The position numbers were made by a program, and so were the translations under genes. From JBAXPV01 sp037132075 (lineage in GTDB: Bacteria; Bacteroidota; Bacteroidia; Bacteroidales; CAIXZF01), in assembly GCA_037132075.1 (NCBI GenBank), contig JBAXPV010000001.1, positions 186,001 to 250,000 on the forward strand: a stretch of 64,000 bases of DNA. The letters run 5' to 3'. The notes beneath the pieces were generated by a model that saw nothing but the letters and a program-made list of their open reading frames with translations, was not told the DNA's origin and did no database searches. Positions 56,301 through 63,345 of the stretch are shown in pieces (within the stretch, counting starts at the first letter, position 1; every line of letters starts with the position of its first letter).

Positions 56301-57140
56301 AGGGGAAGCCAGCGCATCTGCAGGATTCGTCAACAGTTGACGTGAGCCGAAAGTGGGAGCTTCCAAGGGAAAGGGGAAGACACGGTAACTCTCAACAGCA
56401 GCAGGCGATTGTGGAAGAAAGGAGGGTTGCATTGATGCTGAATTATCGGCAGAATGCGTATTCTCTCCAGTAAAAGCAATTCCATTATCGCCTGGCAACG
56501 GGAAAGAACAATGCGTTGTCCAGTTGTTTTTCTCAAGAAAATCACCGCTTACGGCGTCAATCCTGATATTCCACCAATCAGAAGAAGCAATCACAGCAAA
56601 GCTCACATCATAGGCGAGGCGCAATTTGTTGCCAACTTTTTGATAGACAAGCTCGACCTTAAGCGGTTTTTGGGCAATATCGGGGGCACTAAAGATCCAA
56701 ACATGTTTTACTTTATCACGGCTTTGAAGCACAGGCGTTTGTTTTGCACTAAGCCCCAGATGGCGGGCTGCAGCAATAATGCTTTGCTGTGCGCTGATGA
56801 CAGGCTTCCTCGTATTCACCTTTGCGCTCACATTGGAACAAAACCTGTTTGAGAAGCTGAATACCTTATTATGCCTGAGCGCTGCGACGCTGACGGCATT
56901 AAATATCCTGATTCCGGATGACTGCTGATGCAGGTATACGTGCGTGATCCCAGATTCTTTGTCGGTATTTTGGTCGGAGATAACCCAGTCAGAGACATCG
57001 GCCCTCGAAAGTTCCCACTTATCCTTGTTGTTGTTCAGATATCCCTGAACTATTGGCTGTGTATCCTGAGCATTCAAAGTCAACACAATCAACATCATAA
57101 ACGACAAAACGCTCAACCTGAACATACTATTTTCTTTCAT
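53391..57140 (-). CDS. Secreted M36 (fungalysin) metalloprotease with PA, PKD and T9SS sorting domains
   Basis: This 1249-residue protein has a signal peptide (cut near LNAQ, residue 24) and an FTP-type propeptide (about 50-210). The M36 catalytic region has the zinc motif HEYGH (576-580) and the third ligand Glu604 in SEGWSDW. A PA domain is inserted (about 430-540). Two PKD domains follow (each with SWHWDFGDGS-like motifs, about 770-850 and 1090-1165), with a further beta module between them. The C-terminal 80 residues are a T9SS type A sorting domain (LAPIPARDQVMVSF to the NGIYFVRI and KKMNVVN end). It would be exported by Sec, then by T9SS, and degrade proteins outside the cell. Confidence 0.93.
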   Translation of the reverse strand: MKENSMFRLSVLSFMMLIVLTLNAQDTQPIVQGYLNNNKDKWELSRADVSDWVISDQNTDKESGITHVYLHQQSSGIRIFNAVSVAALRHNKVFSFSNRFCSNVSAKVNTRKPVISAQQSIIAAARHLGLSAKQTPVLQSRDKVKHVWIFSAPDIAQKPLKVELVYQKVGNKLRLAYDVSFAVIASSDWWNIRIDAVSGDFLEKNNWTTHCSFPLPGDNGIAFTGENTHSADNSASMQPSFLPQSPAAVESYRVFPFPLEAPTFGSRQLLTNPADALASPYGWLDTNGVAGPEYTITRGNNVFAYTDTLANDIPQYSPNAGASLSFDFPLNMSQSPSVNKAANVTNLFYLNNRVHDVLFHHGFNAAAGNFQANNYNEGGLGQDYVLAEAQDGAGTNNANFGTPPDGQSGRMQMYLWSSTANAGFTVNSPASIAGSYTGSGMSSFGTVNSTPITSNVILVNDNTSPASDACDPILNAAAIIGKIALIDRGSCTFVAKVQAAEAVGAIAVIIINNIAGAPFTMGGTGTSTIPSFMISLADGNTIKNILNSGGSVNVTIPVVAPPVAIDGSLDNGIVSHEYGHGLSTRLSGGPSNSNCLFNAENGSEGWSDWLALIMTIEPGDAGTNSRPVGTFALDEPVTGPGIRNYPYCTNMAVNPHTYADLAISGEIHDVGEIWASVLWDITWKLIDAQGFTSDWINGAGGNIIAMNLVLEGMKLQPCGPGFLDSRDAILMADSVLYGGSHCCLIWKAFAGRGMGANASQGDPNVTGDETENFDMPSYCQIPTSLPIANFTVNTTSNCSGTFAFTDLSDSIPQSWHWDFGDGSPASSIKSPSHTYATQGTYTVTLIVTNTLGADTATTTVTYATVLTPLVSGDTLVCSGMSANLSAFVSVSNLIDWMIGSNIVHSGSTYVTPPLSNTTTYSVIEHEPFITGYVGPVDNNFGTGGNHATTFEGKEKFTTYAPMRLISVDVIATGAGLRSFNLYDQGGNTLLHADTINLLNGNSTVTLNLEIPVPGTYCIGVTAPANLYRNNAGATYPYSLNGLLSITSSNATGTPLDFYYYLYNWQVEQIHCESVAATHTVTVVPAATPDFSYSFNNLSCNFIDLTSGAPQSWHWDFGDGNISIQQNPLHTYAQSGVYTIQLTVTQGNCTETVTKTMSVYLGINELNNTSLVTLAPIPARDQVMVSFGHPLAGLITVDILGLDGQKLRSYRFENASDHLSLPLNKLSNGIYFVRIENQGNIVVKKMNVVN

Positions 57141-57326
57141 ATGTATACATTATTTATTTGACTAACAAGGAGATGCGTAAAATTATGAAAACTCACAACG
57201 CTATTTAACAAATCCCAACAAAGATTGTTTTATACCACGGATTACAGCAGGAACCTTACCGGCATATTCTTCGACAGATTTTTTCAAGGAATTACAAACA
57301 AAATAAATCTTGCACTGTTTTTTATA

Positions 57327-57334
57327 TATATTTG
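57327..57334 (+). promoter_or_regulatory. -7 element TATATTTG for the TM2 gene
   Basis: TATATTTG matches TAnnTTTG, 32 nt before the ATG at 57367. A TTG at 57310-57312 is only 14 nt upstream, too close for a standard -33. Confidence 0.5.
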
Positions 57335-57366
57335 TCATTAAATAACCACTTACAAACCCAATATCT

Positions 57367-57792
57367 ATGAAAAAAATAACACTTTTATTGATTATGGTCG
57401 CGCTGTTCAGCGTGGGATCTTTTGCTAATGTTAACCAGTACAGGGTTAATGATGCGAAAATCGATGCCATGTTTGCACAGGCTGAACAAGTTAATCTACC
57501 AGCCATGTATGAATCACAAGGCGTTGCTGGATTTGTTCCAAGTCCACTTGCAGCAGTAAAATCTGACAAAAACGCATGGGTCGCCTTTGCGCTTGCTTTT
57601 GTTGTCGGACCACTTGGTATTCACAGGGCATATTTAGGAACCAAAACCATTACCTGGGTGGGTTATATTCTCACTTGCGGTGGTATTTTCGGAATCGTTC
57701 CTTTCATTGACTGGATCATGCTGTTAGTTGGGGCCATACAGAATGACATCGGACAGTACGTTAACAATCCTGCTTTCTTTATGTGGATGTAA
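57367..57792 (+). CDS. TM2-domain protein with signal peptide
   Basis: This 141-residue protein begins with a signal peptide (MKKITLLLIMVALFSVGSFA) and a short helical stretch. It ends in a TM2 domain of two helices with the characteristic turn VGPLGIHRAYLGTKT (about 78-92) and FIDWIMLLVGAIQND. The TM2 function is unknown. It is a single gene closed by a strong terminator. Its TM2 motif resembles the PGLGQTWLG / PGSGKVYAG segments of the two membrane proteins encoded convergently next door. Confidence 0.88.
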   Translation: MKKITLLLIMVALFSVGSFANVNQYRVNDAKIDAMFAQAEQVNLPAMYESQGVAGFVPSPLAAVKSDKNAWVAFALAFVVGPLGIHRAYLGTKTITWVGYILTCGGIFGIVPFIDWIMLLVGAIQNDIGQYVNNPAFFMWM

Positions 57793-57813
57793 TTTTTCCG
57801 CTACTTTATTTAT

Positions 57814-57847
57814 AAGCTGCTTCAGAAATTCTGGAGCAGCTTTTTTT
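57814..57847 (+). terminator. Rho-independent terminator after the TM2 gene
   Basis: A 12-bp stem (57814-57825 with 57831-57842, one G-T pair) with a 5-nt loop is followed by seven T (57841-57847). It lies 22 bp past the TM2 stop codon. Confidence 0.9.
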
Positions 57848-57850
57848 ATG

Positions 57851-57929
57851 AGCTGTTAGGCTGAAGGCTGTTAGGCTGAGGATTTGCGCAGCCAGGCCTT
57901 CAGCCCTCAGCCTAAAAGCCCTCAGCCTA
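57851..57929. repeat. TTAGGCTGAGG repeat with inverted copies at a convergent junction
   Basis: Two direct copies of TTAGGCTGA(A/G)G at 57856-57881 face two reversed copies at 57898-57928, so the whole could form a long hairpin. The stop codon of the minus-strand gene (57927-57929) lies in the right arm. It is placed between two converging genes, like the repeat at 49949. Confidence 0.65.
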
Positions 57930-58790
57930 TTTAATTGAAAGACCTTTTCTAACTGAATCGTTGAACGCTTTCGTCACCGCATAATTCCGCCTGCCCGCGA
58001 GATATTCAGTACGATTGAGTCCGCCAAAATAAAACTTCTGTAAGAAACTCGCTCCCAGGAAATAGCCTGTAATCGGGTAACCTGAAATGATGCCATAAAT
58101 CCCAAGTCCAAGGGCTGAGGCATTTAACAAAAAGCTAATACTGCCTTCACCGGGATATCCCAGCCAGGTCTGGCCCAGTCCCGGGATAAATCGCGACATC
58201 CACACTGCAGACTCCGCGTTTCTTATTTTGGGAATGCGCCTGGGCTTGTATAAATAATTTAATGATGTCTCATATTTAGCAGCCTCCTCAGCATTGCTGA
58301 TCGTATTCCTGACATACTGAATGGCAGTGAGTTGTGCAGAGTCATACTGGTGGAGCTCATTCCATATGAGTACTTTTAAAAGGCATGCATTCTGACTATC
58401 TCCCTTGTTTATGAAACTAAGGTCATTCTCTGTCAATGCAGCGCGGGCCGCCTGGAAATCACCTGCTAGGTAATCACAAAGCGCAATTTGATAGGCCAGC
58501 CGGCTAAAGAGAGAATCTGATACGCCAAAGTGCGGAACCTCCCTGAGCCTTGCAGCAGCTTTGGAATATTCCCCGATTTGCTTGAGACACTCCGCTTTTT
58601 CAAGCAAAGCGAGACAACGTTGAGCGGGATCGCTTGCCAGGAAATAAGACCGTTCATACTCGAGCGATGCCTCATAATAAGCACCGGCGCGGTAGAGACT
58701 GTCAGCCTTTCGCTGCGCATCCTCTGCCCTAATTGAATAGGGTACGCAAAGGAATATGAAGATCAAAAAGTATGCGCTGATCAATTTCAT
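57927..58790 (-). CDS. TPR-like protein with C-terminal TM2/DUF5683-like membrane part
   Basis: This protein of 287 residues has a signal peptide (MKLISAYFLIFIFLCVPYSI, cut near RAEDA), a helical TPR-like middle (about 25-190) and a C-terminal hydrophobic region with the motif SRFIPGLGQTWLGYPGEGS. It is homologous to the product of the next gene upstream (58729-59622), which has the same three-part layout, so the pair arose by duplication. I start at the ATG at 58790, 62 bp inside the upstream gene; a start at 58904 would add 38 residues of unlikely type. It is the last gene of a four-gene cluster that includes a YidD-like protein. The function is unknown. Confidence 0.78.
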   Translation of the reverse strand: MKLISAYFLIFIFLCVPYSIRAEDAQRKADSLYRAGAYYEASLEYERSYFLASDPAQRCLALLEKAECLKQIGEYSKAAARLREVPHFGVSDSLFSRLAYQIALCDYLAGDFQAARAALTENDLSFINKGDSQNACLLKVLIWNELHQYDSAQLTAIQYVRNTISNAEEAAKYETSLNYLYKPRRIPKIRNAESAVWMSRFIPGLGQTWLGYPGEGSISFLLNASALGLGIYGIISGYPITGYFLGASFLQKFYFGGLNRTEYLAGRRNYAVTKAFNDSVRKGLSIK

Positions 58791-59622
58791 GGTTAAATCT
58801 ATTGTTTTGGCGTTGCGCTGCAAAAGCGCTTCCCCAGATATTTCCGACATAATATAAACTGAATGCTGAACCGGCAAGAATCGTTTTATAATCGCTGAGG
58901 CCATCCTTGTGATAGTTCTCCCAGGTAATCAGCCCCAGCACGGTAAGTATTAAAAATGAGGACACCCCCTCCCCTGTTTTTCCTGCATATACTTTTCCGC
59001 TGCCTGGCAGGAGTGATGAATATAAGGCTGCGAGTACCATGGATTTGTCTTTACGTGTTCGCAACACATCTGCCATTTGGCCAAATCGTTGTTCTTCAGC
59101 CACCAATGGAAAAAAACGATAGGTGAAAAAAGTCACATCCTGCTGATAAGCCGGTAAATCACGCTTCAACAAATTCAATCCTGCTTTCTGAAAGTGAATG
59201 AGTTCTATCTCCCAGCTTTCCTGGCCCGACAAGCCATCAAGGATACGGGCTGCATGTGCGGTATCACCAAGAAAGGCGCTGTTGTAGGCAGAGAACATCC
59301 GACACTTCAGGTAAGAAGCCGATTTCGGGGATACTTTTTCGAATGCGTTTCGTGACTGTAACAGCTCCTTCTGAGAATAATATGACCATCCCAACAAATG
59401 AAAAACCGTATCCGAAAGAACGGAACTCCCGGCTGGAAGCTTGCTGCTCTCCTGCTCCAAAAGAAAAGCAGCATCTTTATATTCTTGTTTTCCGATCAGG
59501 TAATTGACAAAGTCGATCCGTCGCAATGCCGCAGAGTCAGGCTTTACATCCTGTGCCGAGAGAGGTATACCGCCTGACAGCAACGCAATTACAAACAACC
59601 ATATGTTCAGGGATCTCCTCAA
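58729..59622 (-). CDS. TPR-like protein with C-terminal TM2/DUF5683-like membrane part (paralogue)
   Basis: This 297-residue protein has a signal peptide (cut near LSAQD, residue 24), a helical TPR-like part (about 30-190) and a C-terminal hydrophobic region starting LYSSLLPGSGKVYAGKTGEG (about 200-220), with AGSAFSLYYVGNIWG later. Layout and motifs match the following gene. Its ATG overlaps the stop of the YidD-like gene by 4 bp (ATGA), so the products are probably made together in fixed amounts. Membrane or envelope location is inferred; the role is unknown. Confidence 0.78.
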   Translation of the reverse strand: MRRSLNIWLFVIALLSGGIPLSAQDVKPDSAALRRIDFVNYLIGKQEYKDAAFLLEQESSKLPAGSSVLSDTVFHLLGWSYYSQKELLQSRNAFEKVSPKSASYLKCRMFSAYNSAFLGDTAHAARILDGLSGQESWEIELIHFQKAGLNLLKRDLPAYQQDVTFFTYRFFPLVAEEQRFGQMADVLRTRKDKSMVLAALYSSLLPGSGKVYAGKTGEGVSSFLILTVLGLITWENYHKDGLSDYKTILAGSAFSLYYVGNIWGSAFAAQRQNNRFNHEIDQRILFDLHIPLRTLFN

Positions 59623-60080
59623 TGCAAACGATAAATACTCAGGTCTTCATGAACTTTATGGTCATGATCATCCATATCCAGCGGATGAAGGTCTATGCCA
59701 GAGATCCGGTTACAGCGAGTTATCCGGTCGGCCGACAAGAACACGCCTTTAATGATGCCATACTCTGATATCAATTGCTTGCTAAAACCAGAACAGGAAG
59801 GACTGTACATGCATCCTGCGCTGATCTGTGTTGAAAACACATTCTGATAAATATACATGACAGAGCCCAGAGCCAGGCTGACAGGATTGTAACGGACAAA
59901 AACATTGGAATTCTTTGTCAGTAAAAATGAAGGATTTCTTTGCTGAAACTCAGCTTTTGTAAAATCTTTTCCAAGCAACAAATCCTTGTCAGACAGACTC
60001 ACGGCTTGTTGCGCACAGGCAAAGCCTGCCGGAAAAAGGAGCAGCAGTAAAAAAAAGCTAAGACGACTTAACCTTTGCAT
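59619..60080 (-). CDS. Exported YidD-like protein
   Basis: This 153-residue protein carries a YidD domain: CMYSPSCSGFSKQLISEYG and ADRITRCNR hold the three conserved cysteines (about residues 90-125). Ordinary YidD is a small cytoplasmic-face protein of about 80 residues, encoded near rnpA and yidC, that aids membrane protein insertion. This one has a clear signal peptide (LSFFLLLLLFPAGFACAQ) and about 60 extra residues before the domain, and sits in a different context. A role outside the cytoplasm is therefore likely. The tail is rich in His/Asp (LDMDDHDHKVHED), possibly metal-binding. Its start lies 23 bp inside the LolA-like gene. Confidence 0.82.
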   Translation of the reverse strand: MQRLSRLSFFLLLLLFPAGFACAQQAVSLSDKDLLLGKDFTKAEFQQRNPSFLLTKNSNVFVRYNPVSLALGSVMYIYQNVFSTQISAGCMYSPSCSGFSKQLISEYGIIKGVFLSADRITRCNRISGIDLHPLDMDDHDHKVHEDLSIYRLH

Positions 60081-60798
60081 TTACCGGGATTTTAAAATTA
60101 AAATAGGCGTTATTTGCCTGAGCACCTGTCTTCACATCGGAATAGGTGATTTTACTTATCGTAGAGTCTTTTTTAGAGAGGTATCCAATTTCCACGACTT
60201 TCATAGGCAGGGTAAAATCGGCATAGGTGGCATAATCGTAATAAAAGATCTTTTTCATGAGCATCTTTTTCGCATCATACCAGGCGATATAGATTGGCCT
60301 GAAGTTCTCATGGACCAATTCGACTTTCGAATACAATTCGGTGAGCGATGAAGGTGGTGTCCAGGTCGAGATGACCAGGCCATCCTCTTTGCGTGTAACC
60401 CCAGGCTTAAAGCCCATGTCAGCAAGGCCCAGATCACTGAGTTTGTTTGACAAGAAGAAAAAAAGAATTCCTTTCTCAGTGTCAAACTCAGCACTTTGTT
60501 TGAGCATGACCTCATTGGATGCCGGGAAATACACCTTAGCCTCTCCTTTGTTGTTGGTGATAAACAAGTAATCCAGCGGCCTTGTATAATGGGTAAGCAT
60601 CCGACCCTGGTCGAACTGATAGAAGACTTCCGCATTCACAATAAGGGCTTTCCCTTTTGTCATCATTTTCGTTTCCATCACGAGGCTGATCCTTGAAGGC
60701 GGAGATGGGGCAAAACTACTCAAAACCAGACCAAACAAAAGGGATGCAGGCAGGATCAACAGTATATATATTTTCAGCTTGAATTTTACTTTTCTCAT
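60058..60798 (-). CDS. LolA-like outer-membrane lipoprotein-sorting protein
   Basis: This 246-residue protein has an N-terminal signal or anchor (about 8-30). The body is beta-rich with the pattern of the LolA/LolB fold: repeated strands around ALIVNAEVFYQFDQGRML and DYLFITNNKGEAKVYFP, and an ending ITYSDVKTGAQANNAYFNF close to that of LolA-like proteins. LolA carries lipoproteins from inner to outer membrane. This is the first gene of the minus-strand cluster with the YidD-like gene and two TPR/membrane genes. A -7 element lies at 60816-60823. Confidence 0.72.
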   Translation of the reverse strand: MRKVKFKLKIYILLILPASLLFGLVLSSFAPSPPSRISLVMETKMMTKGKALIVNAEVFYQFDQGRMLTHYTRPLDYLFITNNKGEAKVYFPASNEVMLKQSAEFDTEKGILFFFLSNKLSDLGLADMGFKPGVTRKEDGLVISTWTPPSSLTELYSKVELVHENFRPIYIAWYDAKKMLMKKIFYYDYATYADFTLPMKVVEIGYLSKKDSTISKITYSDVKTGAQANNAYFNFKIPVNAKVKSS

Positions 60799-60815
60799 TG
60801 CAATGTCTTGTGCGG

Positions 60816-60823
60816 CAAAGATA
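60816..60823 (-). promoter_or_regulatory. -7 element TATCTTTG of the LolA-like/YidD cluster
   Basis: On the minus strand this reads TATCTTTG, matching TAnnTTTG 17 nt before the ATG at 60798. No -33 TTTG is seen. Confidence 0.45.
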
Positions 60824-60847
60824 AGAGGTTTTTATATTTCGAATTTG

Positions 60848-60855
60848 TATTTTTG
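60848..60855 (+). promoter_or_regulatory. -7 element TATTTTTG of the divergent TPR-like gene
   Basis: TATTTTTG matches TAnnTTTG, 21 nt before the proposed TTG start at 60877. The opposing element lies only 24 nt away, so the two transcripts may be co-regulated. Confidence 0.4.
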
Positions 60856-60876
60856 CGCCACACCAAAAGCCTCCTA

Positions 60877-61755
60877 TTGAACAAGCTCCGGATCTTCATT
60901 TTCCTATTGCTGCAAGCAGCCATTTCGCTGGCGACGAACGCGACACAAGCTGCTACCTATGTAAGCAATCCTGCCGTTAACAAGCTTTTCTATGAAGGAT
61001 TCCAGCAGCTGTATCATTTTAAATTCAACGATTGTTCGGCCCAGGCCAGCCTGCTAATCAAAATGTATCCTGGCTCACCCTGGGGTCACATCCTGAAAGC
61101 AGAACATTGCTGGTGGATGATCATCAGCGGGGATGAACAAAATCACCAGGGACAGGTTCTGACTGAAGAGCTGGGCAAAGCCATGCAGCTCGCAGAAACC
61201 TTACCTGAGCGAGAGTCACTGTTTTGCATAATCATCGCTTATTCCTTGAATTCCCGCTATGCGCTTTACAAAGGACAATATGTCAAGGCCGTGGAATTGC
61301 TTCACACCTCATCCGGGCTGCTCAAAGCCAGCAAACGGGAGGTGGAGACCTATGAGCCATTCCGCCTTACCCAGGGATTGTACGAGTATTTTATGGCCGA
61401 AGCCGGCAAGAAATTTGGCATTTTCAACCCCCTCAGCATTTTTGGCATCGACGTCAGCAGGGAAAAGGGGCTTGCCCTTCTCGAAGGACTCACTACGAGC
61501 GATGACGAGATCCTGCGGACTGAGTCACGATATTTCCTGATGAAGATCTATGCAGAAATCGAAAAAGAGCCAGCTGTTGCGGCGAAGTACGGTGCCATGC
61601 TCGTTCATGAGTATCCTCAAAACCAGATTTTCAGATATCTTTATCTTGATAGTGCGCCGGAGAAAAAAAGTCAATTGCCAGGAATTACTTTGAATTCGCA
61701 GCTTACTGAGGCACAGCAGCGATATTTGCAAGGTTTGATGAAGGTGAAAAAATGA
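60877..61755 (+). CDS. Exported helical (TPR-like) protein of unknown function
   Basis: This protein of about 292 residues has a signal peptide (LRIFIFLLLQAAISLATNA) and a wholly helical mature part. TPR-like pairs include PAVNKLFYEGFQQLYHFKF and HILKAEHCWWMIISGDE, ending in LTEAQQRYLQGL. I choose TTG at 60877 because the signal peptide starts there; another TTG at 60808 would add 23 residues upstream of the -7 element. It is divergent from the LolA-like/YidD cluster and, like two of that cluster's products, is a signal-peptide TPR protein, so it may belong with it. Confidence 0.7.
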   Translation: MNKLRIFIFLLLQAAISLATNATQAATYVSNPAVNKLFYEGFQQLYHFKFNDCSAQASLLIKMYPGSPWGHILKAEHCWWMIISGDEQNHQGQVLTEELGKAMQLAETLPERESLFCIIIAYSLNSRYALYKGQYVKAVELLHTSSGLLKASKREVETYEPFRLTQGLYEYFMAEAGKKFGIFNPLSIFGIDVSREKGLALLEGLTTSDDEILRTESRYFLMKIYAEIEKEPAVAAKYGAMLVHEYPQNQIFRYLYLDSAPEKKSQLPGITLNSQLTEAQQRYLQGLMKVKK

Positions 61756-62144
61756 CAATGTACCAAAATACCAATTTTCAATATACCAACATACCGGTTA
61801 AGGGGTGGGTATTGCCAGGAGCATATGTAGTTTTTGAGGATAGAATTTTATAGGTAGTCCGTTGCGGCGAGGATAGGGAAATATATTGTGGTGTCCACAG
61901 CCTCTCGCTGGTGAAATGGTATGGCTGCGATGGCAATGTTCAAAAAGCTTCGGTGACCAATTATGCCCTTGCTGCCAGCTTTGCTTCGGGGGTTAGATTC
62001 CTTGCTCCTGTCATGGGAATTGGAACTCCATAGTGAAATAATTCTAAGCCACAACAACTGGAAATACACGACAACAAATTTCAGGACGAGTGAGATTAGC
62101 AAATAAAGCAAAGCTCTTTCAAATTAAATTCTGAATTTTGCAGC
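61756..62144. other. Intergenic region; repeat at left end, otherwise unexplained
   Basis: At 61757-61798 it holds the reverse of the TGGTATATTG repeat seen at 41694-41736. The stretch 61858-62035 is more GC-rich than typical spacer and has an open but unrecognised frame on each strand. Neither frame has a credible start or family motif. It may be the remains of a gene. No tRNA or terminator is seen. Confidence 0.4.
61757..61798. repeat. Second copy of the TGGTATATTG-type intergenic repeat (inverted)
   Basis: The reverse complement contains GGTATGTTGGTATATTG, ATTGGTATTTTG and GGTACATTG, the same units as at 41694-41736. It begins 1 bp after the stop codon of the TPR-like gene. Confidence 0.55.
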
Positions 62145-63236
62145 ATGAGAAAAATCATATATTTCTTATTGCTGATGCTGTTTGAACTCAAGCTTACAGC
62201 ACAATCTCCTAAAACTCCTGACATCAGGAAATGGACAGATACTTGTCATTTTGTGAAACATTCATGGGAAATTGATAGCTTTATCAGACACATTGAAACA
62301 TCACAACTTAGTAAATATAAAAATGCCAAAGCAATCAGCAGTGGCACCGGCCGTAATATGTGGGGAGTTGTTATATGCCCGCACGATTCCTATAAAGAGG
62401 TCGGTTATTTGTATCCTGCACTTCTTTCCGGGGTGACAGCCAAACACCTGTTACTAATTGGGGCCTATGAAACAAGATCGCAAGAAGTTCCCGAAGGAAA
62501 GCTCATCTTTGAAAGCTTTCAGAAATGGGACACGCCCTTGGGCCCGATCGATGCATCAGATTTACGTACTGACTTATTAAAAACGCTTCCGGACTCATTA
62601 TATGTTATTAATAACACTGTAATGCAAGCGTCATCTGTATTTGACGCCTTGCTTCCGCTGATCCAGTATTACGGTAAAAACAGGGATATCATTCCTATTT
62701 TGGTTCCTGCGTTTTCGTTGGGCAAGATGCAGATTACGGCAAAACAGCTTTCCAATGCGCTCGACTCAATTTTAAAATCCCGGGGATGGTTGTTGGGCAA
62801 AGACTTTGCCATTATCATTGCCAGCAATGCGGTGGGATATGGCACAGCAGAACTTTCCGGAAATCCTTTTCAGCCATACGGGACAGATTCTTCTGCGAAG
62901 CAAATGGCCATCAATAAGGATTATGATTTGAACATAACCTATCTGTTAAACAGTCCCATTACTCCCTTTCGGGTAAATGGACTTGGCATGGCACTGGGAA
63001 AAAAGGAAGACTATCATCATTTCAGCTGGCCGTGGGATGGACGCTTCCCGATGGCACTTGGATTATATACAGGATATTTTCTCCGGAAGAAAAACAACAT
63101 TGAACTCCGGGGATATCAACTGGGGTATGAGACAAACTTCAAGCAAGCAGCGGGCAATCCGGGGCCTGAAAAGACTTGCGTTCCGATACCTGATCTAAAA
63201 AAATGGAATGGGTATAATGCTATAGGATTCCGGTAA
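62145..63236 (+). CDS. Exported Memo-like (AmmeMemoRadiSam system B) protein
   Basis: This 363-residue protein has a signal peptide (IIYFLLLMLFELKLTAQ) and a domain that follows the Memo fold in order. VVICPHDSYKEVGYLYPALL corresponds to the SPHAGY-type start. LLLIGAYETR corresponds to the ILGPxH strand. KWDTPLGPIDAS, then SVFDALLPLIQYYGK and IIPILVPA, follow. The usual EHS motif is ASS here and the SSDLSHY motif reads SNAVGYG, so part of the supposed metal site is changed. Memo proteins are normally cytoplasmic and often sit with AMMECR1 and radical-SAM genes, which are absent here. The function is unknown. Confidence 0.65.
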   Translation: MRKIIYFLLLMLFELKLTAQSPKTPDIRKWTDTCHFVKHSWEIDSFIRHIETSQLSKYKNAKAISSGTGRNMWGVVICPHDSYKEVGYLYPALLSGVTAKHLLLIGAYETRSQEVPEGKLIFESFQKWDTPLGPIDASDLRTDLLKTLPDSLYVINNTVMQASSVFDALLPLIQYYGKNRDIIPILVPAFSLGKMQITAKQLSNALDSILKSRGWLLGKDFAIIIASNAVGYGTAELSGNPFQPYGTDSSAKQMAINKDYDLNITYLLNSPITPFRVNGLGMALGKKEDYHHFSWPWDGRFPMALGLYTGYFLRKKNNIELRGYQLGYETNFKQAAGNPGPEKTCVPIPDLKKWNGYNAIGFR

Positions 63237-63345
63237 GGAATTCTTCTTTTACCCAATTCATCGGGAAAATAAGGCTTCCCGTCGATTGAAATTGCTAATT
63301 TCGCTCACTATATTGATTTTCGCTAAAATTTTAACCAAAACACTT

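Noticed and set aside
57201..57569. 122-codon minus-strand frame across the TM2 gene promoter
   Set aside because: It overlaps the start of the well-supported TM2 gene, has no family motif, and its codon pattern is that of an antisense shadow.
58791..58904. 38-residue N-terminal extension of the last gene in the YidD cluster
   Set aside because: It runs through the upstream gene and precedes a complete signal peptide that begins at the ATG at 58790.
60808..60876. TTG at 60808 as start of the exported TPR-like gene
   Set aside because: It precedes the likely -7 element and adds 23 residues before the signal peptide; TTG at 60877 fits better.
61935..62000. Plus-strand reading TNYALAA, resembling a tmRNA tag end
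   Set aside because: No stop codon follows the Ala-Ala, and no tRNA-like ends or 3' CCA-type acceptor can be found around it.
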